From positions 1-64,000 of the forward strand of contig FWCC01000191.1 of assembly GCA_900169235.1 (NCBI GenBank): a DNA stretch of 64,000 nt, read 5' to 3'. The stretch comes from Zarea fungicola. Taxonomy: Eukaryota > Ascomycota > Sordariomycetes > Hypocreales > Cordycipitaceae. The notes beneath the pieces are model-generated. The model was not told the DNA's origin, did not search any database, and worked only from the letters and a program-made list of their open reading frames with translations. Shown in pieces: positions 56,245 to 64,000 of the stretch (within the stretch, counting starts at the first letter, position 1; every line of letters begins with the position of its first letter). The translations under genes and the position numbers were made by a program.

Positions 56245-59200
56245 ATGAGTACCAAAGGCAAAGGGATGCCAGAGGGCAAGACGAAAGGAGGCGACGCACA
56301 AGATACGACATATTGGAGCTCCGCACTGAACTCAATCAGCATCTGGAACAGTAGTAAACCCGCCAATGCCCCTACGGGAAAGGAGAGCACAGAAGAGACC
56401 GAGACCACCAAATCGAAAACATCAACCGACCATCTCACTACGCCCTTCCATGGGCAAAGTCTACGAAGCTACCCAAAGGAATGCCCACGCCTCAAAGTCC
56501 AGTGGTTCCATGCGATTGATGTAACGGCTCTCACACCGCCTGGTACGCAGACGCTGACGTATTCGTAGGTGCCCAAAAGGACGGCTCTGCCGTGTAGCGA
56601 GAAGACCTCGGCAACAACAGACAGCAAAACGCAGCCGAAACCAAAGAAATTCTCTGCATTCTCCGCGCAAGATTCATGGAGAATAGAAGCAAAGTACCAA
56701 AGTCTACTCGAGGCAGACGAGGATCGGCGCAATGGAACAGCGCCTGCTGCCAGAGAAGCTGCGAAACCGGCAAATAGCAATAGTGACAATGTCCTCACGC
56801 ACGTTCCCGTCAACGAAGATTTTCTGTTTGACGTCAGCATAAGAGAAAGAGAGCTTGGCCCAGTCTACTGGCTTGGCCCTGTATATGAAGGTAACCGGAT
56901 CCCTCACGATTGGACGTGCCCTTGCTGATGACGAATTATTAGTTCGCCGCGGAACTTGGTTCTTTCAGGACGGCTCCAACTTGCGGCCCTGTGATGAAAA
57001 CTTGGCCGCACAGCTGGAAGAGGTAAGCAGGCGCCACGAGATTTGTGCGTCGCGACGCTGACACTCCACAAGGGATACATTAAAATGAAGGCATGGATTG
57101 GGCCAGGTAAGACGACTGTTCACAGATTGTTCACAGGGCGGGTGAGCCGGGACTAAAGAAATATGCGCAGAGAAACAAGAAAAGGCAAAGCCCGCCACTG
57201 CCAGTGACAAGGTGCTAGGGGAAGGGACAGCCGCCGCAACGTCCAGCGGCAGTGCTGCCGAGTCAGAAGCCAAACCACCCAAGCTGAAATCTCATCGCCT
57301 CTTTGGCACATACATGAACAACACTGTTACCTACGAAGATGAAAACACGGCGTGGCTGGTATCAGACGGTGTCCTGTCATGGGTTGCCACGTCGGCCTAT
57401 GAGAGATTTGCAGGCGGCGGGCATATGAGCGGTGTCAAGCTGATCAGGGGATATTCAGACCAAACCAAACCAAAAGACAAAGACACTGCCGACAAGCAGA
57501 ATACAACTGGCAAGACATCATCCAGCAAGAAGCCTAACTCAGTCGATGACCCTAAAGCGAACTCAAAGTCAGCTGAGAAAGCTCTACTCCGCCGGCGGCT
57601 CTCCACCATTATGGACAGTGAGGATCGTCGAACGGCGAAAAGCGACGATGACGTTCAGAAACTGAATGAGGAGGAGATGCGCCATGACTATCTCACCCAG
57701 AGCGGAGAATCGCAGAATCGAGACATTGAGCATTTGATTTTAGTCACCCACGGGATCGGACAGCGGCTCAGCCTGCGGTATGTACACAGAAAAGTCCGTC
57801 GGAGGGCTACTGAGTATCAGACCTAACATGGCTACACAGAACCCAGAGCATCAACTTCATCCATGACGTAAACGTTTTACGCAAAACCCTGAAGGCCGTG
57901 TATGCCAGCTCCCCAGACCTACGCTCTATAAATGCCGACGAGGGAAGTGGCCCAGGTAACTGCCGTGTGCAGGTGCTGCCGGTGTGCTGGCGTGACAAGG
58001 TCGAATTTCCAAGAGGCAGAAAGAAGAAGACGACAGACGACGAGACAGACGTTGCCGAGGCTCTTGATGAAGAAGATGCATGTAAGCCGATGACAAACCC
58101 TTGCGAACCGCTACTCCACCCCGTTTTGTCAACTGATTAGTGTCACACAGATCCGACCCTCGAGGATATAACTATAGATGGCGTTGCGTTTGCCCGATCG
58201 CTCATCTCCGACCTTGCTCTTGATGTTCTTCTTTACCAGAGCTCCTACCGGGCTGAGATTGCGCAGACGGTTATTGAGGAGTCGAACCGGATTGTCGCCT
58301 TGTTCCGGCACCGAAATCCCGGATTCAAGGGCAAAATCCACGTGGTTGGTCATTCTCTAGGCTCTGCCATTTTGTTTGATATACTCTGCCACAAAAACAG
58401 GCAGCGCCGCCGAGAGTCGATGCCAAACCCGCTCCGTGTCCTGCCCAACCGGGGACTTGCCCAGACTGGAAGGAACGACACGTTGGATTTTGACGTGGAC
58501 GACTTCTACTGCCTCGGCTCGCCGATTGGCTTGTTTCAGATGCTCACGGGCCGGTAAGTGCGGACGTATATCATGCCGTGAATAGGTCTAATGTCTAGAG
58601 GTAGGACCATCGCAGCACGCCAACCGGAGCGAAGCGCCCCCAGAGTCGGTCTGACGAGAGCAGTAGACTCGGACAGCGTGGATGATGTCTATGCAGCTGA
58701 TTCCAAGCCCGAGAATGGGGTATCAAGGCCAGATGCTAGGCAACTGTTCAACATTTTCTACCCTTCTGATCCAATCAGTTATCGTCTAGAGCCATTGATT
58801 GCGTCGTCCATGGCCTCGGTGAAGCCACACAACCTCCCATACACCAAAAAGAGCCTATTCGGAGTGGTAGGTCCGCAGGGACTTACGGATATCGGGACAA
58901 AGGTGGGACAAAGTGTCAGCGGCCTCTTTGCCAGCCTAAGCACGGGAATATCCGGCAACCTGTTGCCCGCTTCGCTCCGTATCAGCAACGAGGAGGCGCA
59001 GCTGATGATGAAAGAGGGCCTGGCCGAGGAGTCTTCGGCGGATGCCATGGCGGAGAAATCAAAGGAGAAGACAAGTGACCCTGATGTATCCGCAACACCC
59101 ACCGGTGAAGAAGACGAGCAGCTGCTGGTGGATCAGACCAGCCGGTTTGCTACGCTGTATTCTAGATTTCAAATGAACGACGAGCGCAACGCAGAGCCCC

Positions 59201-59494
59201 CGCTCGACCTCGAGACCGACGGCAAAGATCGTAAGAGCAACAAGGAGCGAACTGCACAGAGAAAAGTCTGGGCCCTGAACCGGAACGGTCGAGTTGACTT
59301 CAGTATTCAAGAGTACGTTGTTTCTGTAGTACACGAAAGGTGCAGAGCTGACCCCCCACAGAGGCGCCCTGGACTTTAACCCCATCAGCACAATTGCTTC
59401 GCACATAGGATATTGGGGAGAAGAAGATGTTAGTCACTTCATGCTATCTCAAGTTCTCTCCCGGGTGGAAAAGAAGCAAGATGGGAAGCAGTAG
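56245..59494 (+). CDS. DDHD-domain phospholipase (PA-preferring PLA1 type)
   Basis: Nine exons: 56245-56520, 56569-56890, 56943-57022, 57073-57106, 57171-57777, 57840-58081, 58151-58553, 58605-59312 and 59362-59494. They give 934 residues from the first ATG of the frame. The lipase nucleophile motif GHSLGS is at about 587-592, preceded by LILVTHGIGQ (a hallmark of the family) and followed by the DDHD domain in which YCLGSPIGLF, NIFYPSDPISYRLEPL and the final GALDFNP...ASHIGYW block are recognisable. Relatives are human DDHD1/2, fission yeast SPAC20G8.02 and yeast YOR022C (mitochondrial). The reaction is hydrolysis of phosphatidic acid or related phospholipids. The true start may be upstream. 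Intron 3 ends in AAG. Confidence 0.88.
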
Positions 59495-59805
59495 AGGGAG
59501 TCGTTCGACTCATACCACTTTGGCCTGCCTGTTTGCCCAAAGGCGCATGTCACTGCAATACGCAAGTGACCTTCCAAGTAGCTGAAACACTGATCTAGCA
59601 GCTAGTAGAAAACAGAATTACCGGAATTTCATTAATTTGGCCGTATTCAGTCACTGCAAGACTGGAACCCTGTCGGGAGCTGAAGATGGAGTCACGTGTG
59701 GCTCGACAGCTCACCGTGAACCGTGAACTCTCGATGGACCTTGCAATTTCACCTCAGGGCCGTCTCTCTTAAAAAAGGCCCAATCGTGACAGAAGAATAA
59801 TTAAA
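59495..59805. other. promoter of the SRAP gene
   Basis: 311 bp between the DDHD gene and the SRAP gene on the same strand. No recognised element beyond an A-rich leader near 59770-59805. Confidence 0.45.
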
Positions 59806-60999
59806 ATGTGTGGACGATATGCATTGGCGTTGGTGAGTGGCAACTCATTTCGCGGAGCTGGTTGCACGAAACCCTCCGGTTACTGACGAAGGCAGCGGCC
59901 GTCCGACATCCGCCAAATCCTAGAAGATGCTGGCATGGCCGTGTCCGATGCCCCAGAGGATGACGGGGACAACGCACCGAGACAGTCGTACAATTTTGCG
60001 CCGGGCTACTATGGAGCCGTCTACAGGGCCGATACGCCAGACCACGGTGCTGGACCTACCCCCGGCTCCGGCGACGATGCCGGTCAAGCATCACACAAAG
60101 AGGCACAGAAGATAAACTACAAGCTGCAGTCAATGAAATGGGGACTCATTCCATTCTGGACCAAGCGCAACCCCAACTACACTTCGATGCTGAAAACAAT
60201 CAACTGCCGGTCGGACTCTCTAAGCACGCCAGGTGGCATGTGGGCAAGCATGAAGGCAAGGAAGCGCTGCATCGTCGTTGCGCAAGGGTTTTTTGAATGG
60301 CTCAAAACCGGGCCCAAGGATAAGCTGCCTCACTACGTCAAAAGAGCCGATGGCCAGTTGATGTGCTTTGCCGGGCTATGGGATTGTGTGCAATACGATG
60401 GTGAGCGACGTCTCTCACGGGCTTACATGCATCGGGCCTGACTTGCAGCAGATTCGGATGTGAAGCAGTACACGTATGCAATCATTACAACGGACTCGAA
60501 TAAGCAGCTTAAATTCCTGCATGACAGGATGCCCGTCGTATTAGAGCCCGGGTCAGAAGAAATGCGACAGTGGCTTGATCCAAACAGCTATGAGTGGACG
60601 AGGGAACTGCAAGCCTTGCTGCAGCCTTTCAGTGGCGAAGTGGAAGTATACGCTGTGAGCAAGGACGTGGGGAAGGTCGGGAATAACTCACCGTCCTTCA
60701 TTCGACCACTGTATAGCAAAGAGAACAAGTCGAACATTGCCAACTTCTTTTCCAGTGGAAAAGGGGAGAAGAAACAAGACATGGCGGAGGACGCTTCTAC
60801 CAAACCGACACTGAACATTACCGAGAAGAGTCTCGGGGGGGTCAAGCGCAAGGAGCCGCCCGTGGCTACAGTAGAATCGCCAATGAAAAAGAAGTTGGGC
60901 GAGAGGCGCCTCGCCCGAGTGAGGTCTACGCATAATGTGGGTAAAGCGCCTGTGTCAGCAAAAGGAACGCAGAAAATTACTAAATTTTTCTCCTCATGA
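59806..60999 (+). CDS. SRAP-domain abasic-site sensor (HMCES/YedK type)
   Basis: Three exons, 59806-59832, 59896-60400 and 60452-60999, give 359 residues. After Met removal Cys2 (MCGRY) is the nucleophile that bonds to abasic sites. Asn42 (NFAPG), Glu143 (FFEWLK) and His201 (LHDRMPVVL) complete the SRAP active site, so the enzyme looks functional. HMCES/YedK proteins form a DNA-protein crosslink with AP sites in single-stranded DNA and shield them during replication. The C-terminal tail (about 250-359) is disordered, basic and holds two short motifs ending in FF (residues 271-279 and 350-359) resembling PCNA-interacting boxes. Intron 2 ends in a CAGCAG tandem acceptor, so an extra Ala (start at 60449) is possible. 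Confidence 0.93.
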
Positions 61000-62539
61000 T
61001 ACCGGTTGGGAAAATAATATATTACCTCAATGAGATATCCTTTCAATAGAGTACTGATTATAATACCCCATTTTATGTAATTACTTTTGCTTGGTTCAGT
61101 TCTATTTTAATATGATTTTTCTCAATCCAAACCTATGCATTCATACAAACCAAAAAAAAAATGTATATTCAAAGAGGTACAAACAGCTAGGAGGAGTACA
61201 GGACTTCCAGGAAAAATCAATTACAACTATTGAGAGCGACATAATAAATAAAGACAGGTCAAACCAATTTCAAAATAAATAGATATGCTTATTTATTCTT
61301 GTGGTAATAATTTTAAAGCGAACAACTCTGTGGCTGTGTTGAGTTTCCTTTTTCTTTCTTTTGAAATGATGTGATGGCTTGTATACCGTTGCGGTAGAAA
61401 AAAAAAAAAAACTGCGTCCCCGTTCGGTGAAAGCAATAGATCTTAACGTATTATTATTTATTATAGAGTTTTGAAAAATAGGTATCGCTTTCTGATAATG
61501 AGATATTAATTAATTAAATAAATGCTGAGCATGGTGGCAATAATAATTCAATTAATTGCCTATGGTGCATAACTATACATATTTATATCATTAAAAGCTC
61601 TTGTTCTTTTAATTATTCGAATCCTTCATGGGAGATATCCATTGAAGTCCGTAATTTGTGGTATTGTAAATGCTAGGCCCTACAAATCACAAGTGCCAAC
61701 ACCGCCTACCAGAGAGGCTCACCAGTGGAAGGTTGGCCGCATTACCAAGATTCCGGTACTAGGAGATGGCCAGCTTGGAGCTTCACTACCCAGTTTCCTG
61801 GAATAGGCGTTATAGCCCTCACACAATATAATAGTGATCACTTTTTAGCACGAAGAAAGGGGAAGCTGGCAAACAGATTCCCTCAATATATATATAGAGC
61901 CTCTAGTGAATGTGCACGTAGAATCTCACCAACTGCAACTATTGGCACCTCTGCAGCCGTATCAGGCGATAGATTCAGTAATTTCTTCGTGTACTGTCGA
62001 TCAGGTACCTCAGTGCTATTGGTTGGCATACTAAAGGACCGATACTCCAGCGTAGACGTCGACGTTCCTCTCCTCTGTATCACCTGCGCCTGTGCTTAGC
62101 GAGAAGGGCTTCCAGGTCAACATTATGTATATCTGCATGTAGCGTGCAGTTTACCAGCAATTAGCAGCACCACAAGATTCTGCAGCCTGGAACGTTTCGG
62201 TGTGCAGGAGTAATAACGGTATTGCGAAATCACCAGGCTGTACTGTACACATTAACAAAATCCGCGGACGTACGCCACAATGCCGCTTGCACGACATTGC
62301 GACTGCGATCAGTGCAGGCGCCTGCACCGGTACTTCTCAGGTTACTGTTCCGCCCCACCAGATACATTGCCCAACTCCTGTAGGTACCTCCGTACAGCCT
62401 CGACTAGCACCTGCGCCACAGCTCCTTATCGCTGATTTTCCTGGCGATAAGCCTTGGGAAGAAAAAAAAGTTCTTGGGACCCTCCGGTCCATCAGCATAG
62501 ATTCTCATCAGCGGCACGTCCACCACCCAATTCAACACA
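61000..62539. other. AT-rich, gene-free stretch
   Basis: From 61000 to about 61660 the sequence is strikingly AT-rich (many TAAT, TTAATTAA, poly-A including a run near 61400) unlike the rest of the window. From 61660 to 62200 it is intermediate, then returns to normal before the ERB1 promoter. No intact gene, transposon end or RNA gene was recognised. It may be RIP-mutated repeat DNA or an inserted mitochondrial fragment. Confidence 0.6.
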
Positions 62540-64000
62540 ATGGCTCGCTCGGCGTCGAAGAGAAAGAACCCAGCAGATGCTGATGTGTCTGACGAGGAAT
62601 TTGATGGTATTCTGGAGGGTGTTTTGTCCCAGAGCGAAGACGAGGGCGACTTTGACGAGTCGGATCTTGAACCGGAACTCGACGATGGCTCCAGCGATGA
62701 GCTACCCGATGACGACCCCGACGAGGATGAAGAGGAGGACAGCGACCCGGAGGAGAATGGAGAGGACAACAAGGACAGGCCGTTTCGAGTCGTAACTGAT
62801 GCGAATGGCGGCGTGCGCTATGAGTACGAGGAGATCGATCCAGTCTACGACAGCGACGACAGCGACGCGCAGGGCCCGACCAACACCATTGGCAACATTC
62901 CCCTGTCCTTTTACGACTCATACCCTCACATCGGATACGACATCAACGGCAAAAAAATCATGCGTCCGGCCACCGGGGAGGCCCTAGATGCACTTCTCGA
63001 CAGCATCGAGCTTCCCAAGGGCTGGACCGGCCTGACAGATCCAGAAACCGGAAAGCCGCTGAACTTGAGCCAGGACGAGCTGGAACTGCTGCGCAGACTG
63101 CAGATGAACGAAGTGCCCGAAGAGGGATACGATCCTTATCCCGTAAGTTGACGCCTCGCAGCCTCGATACCCACAGAGCTAACACCCGCCGGCCCCAGGA
63201 CATGGTGCCGTACTTTACCAGCATTGAGGAGAAGATGCCGCTCAGCGCTGCGCCGGAGCCCAAGAGACGATTCGTCCCCTCCAAGCATGAGGCCAAGCGT
63301 GTGGCCCAGTTGGTTCGCGCCATAAAGGAGGGCAAGATCCTGCCATACAGGCCGCCAGAGGAGGAGGCCGCCGAGGAAGAGGAGGCCGAAAACTACTATG
63401 ATATCTGGGCAAACGAAGAACCCCAGGAGAAGCACATCATGCACATCGCTGCCCCCAAACTGCCACCCCCTGGGTACGATCTCAGCTACAACCCGCCGCC
63501 CGAGTACCTCCCGACTAGCGAGGAGAAGCAGTCCTGGGAGGACCAGGACCCTGAGGAGAGGGAAAAGGAATACATGCCCCAAAAGTATGACGCTCTGCGA
63601 CGCGTGCCCGGATACGGCGAGTTCGTCAAGGAGCGATTCGAGCGCTGCCTGGATCTCTACCTTGCCCCCCGCATTCGCAAGAACAGACTCAACATCGACC
63701 CCAACACTCTCCTTCCCAAGCTGCCTCGCCCAGAGGAGCTCAAACCCTTCCCGTCGCTTTGCCAGACGATATTCCGCGGCCACGACGGCCGCGTCCGTAC
63801 CGTCTCTTTCAGCCCTGATGGCGAGTGGATTGCTTCTGGTGGCGATGACGGCACCGTTCGGGTCTGGGCCCTGAATGGCCATCAAGAATGGTCAGCCAAG
63901 TTAAGCACCGAAGAGCCTGTGCAGGTCGTCCGATGGCGCCCCGTCAAGGACACCTTTATTCTTGCCGCTGCTGCTGGAGAAGACTTGTTCTTTGCCTGCC
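62540..64000 (+). CDS. erb1: ribosome biogenesis protein Erb1/BOP1, 5' part
   Basis: Two exons, 62540-63142 and 63199 to beyond the window end; the gene is cut off, with about 468 residues visible. A very acidic N-terminus ([23 protein letters not shown] and onward) precedes the conserved BOP1 N-terminal domain ([85 protein letters not shown]). The first WD40 blade has begun ([21 protein letters not shown]). Erb1 acts with Nop7 and Ytm1 (PeBoW complex) in 27S pre-rRNA processing in the nucleolus. The intron is 56 bp. Confidence 0.95.

Noticed and set aside
61725..62099. 124-codon plus-strand frame in the AT-rich stretch
   Set aside because: No recognisable family, biased composition and no flanking exon; probably chance in decayed DNA.

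Overview
The window is nuclear DNA of a filamentous ascomycete (Pezizomycotina, most likely Sordariomycetes/Hypocreales). The evidence is dense protein-coding DNA with many short introns of about 44-60 bp (GT..AG, CTAAC/CTGAC-like branch sites), fungal-specific families (CFEM membrane protein, Ost3, Are-type sterol acyltransferase) and full-length fungal orthologues throughout. Species cannot be named from the sequence alone. No tRNA, 5S rRNA, CRISPR array, bacterial feature or intact transposon was found. All exon boundaries below were derived by hand from reading frame and splice signals; every multi-exon model closes in frame.

Layout. 1-3.7 kb is gene-poor and holds two decayed tandem repeats. 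3.7-9.5 kb has a HAD-type hydrolase, a small RecA-like protein without a Walker A motif, cytochrome oxidase subunit VIIa (Cox9), mitochondrial ribosomal protein L22 and a CFEM membrane protein. 11-28 kb has three large genes: Prp24/SART3 splicing factor, a DHX29-like DExH helicase and the Gcn1 translational regulator. 28-38.7 kb has ribosomal protein eL19, mitochondrial serine hydroxymethyltransferase, a probable isochorismatase-AlkB-GST fusion, TAF8 and the RACK1 homologue CPC-2, whose long intron appears to carry a U24/snR24-type C/D snoRNA. 39-49 kb has Ost3, an unrecognised coiled-coil protein, the mitochondrial rRNA methyltransferase Mrm2, eL18, a mitochondrial carrier and an SR-type splicing factor. 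49-61 kb has a sterol O-acyltransferase, fimbrin, a RING-like protein, a DDHD phospholipase and an SRAP-domain (HMCES-type) protein. 61-62.5 kb is AT-rich and empty. 62.5 kb to the end is the 5' part of ERB1/BOP1.

Functionally the window is mostly housekeeping. Many genes serve translation and ribosomes (eL18, eL19, CPC-2, Gcn1, DHX29-like helicase, Erb1, uL22m, Mrm2), RNA splicing (Prp24, SR protein) and mitochondria (Cox9, Shmt, carrier). There is no sign that they form one regulated cluster. The more unusual items are the three-domain isochorismatase-AlkB-GST gene, the Walker-less RecA-like protein (a possible Shu-complex-type subunit), the SRAP protein with two PIP-like motifs, initiator codons split or immediately followed by introns in both cytosolic ribosomal protein genes, a 27-nt exon that encodes exactly the SAM-binding motif of Mrm2, and frequent AAG 3' splice sites.
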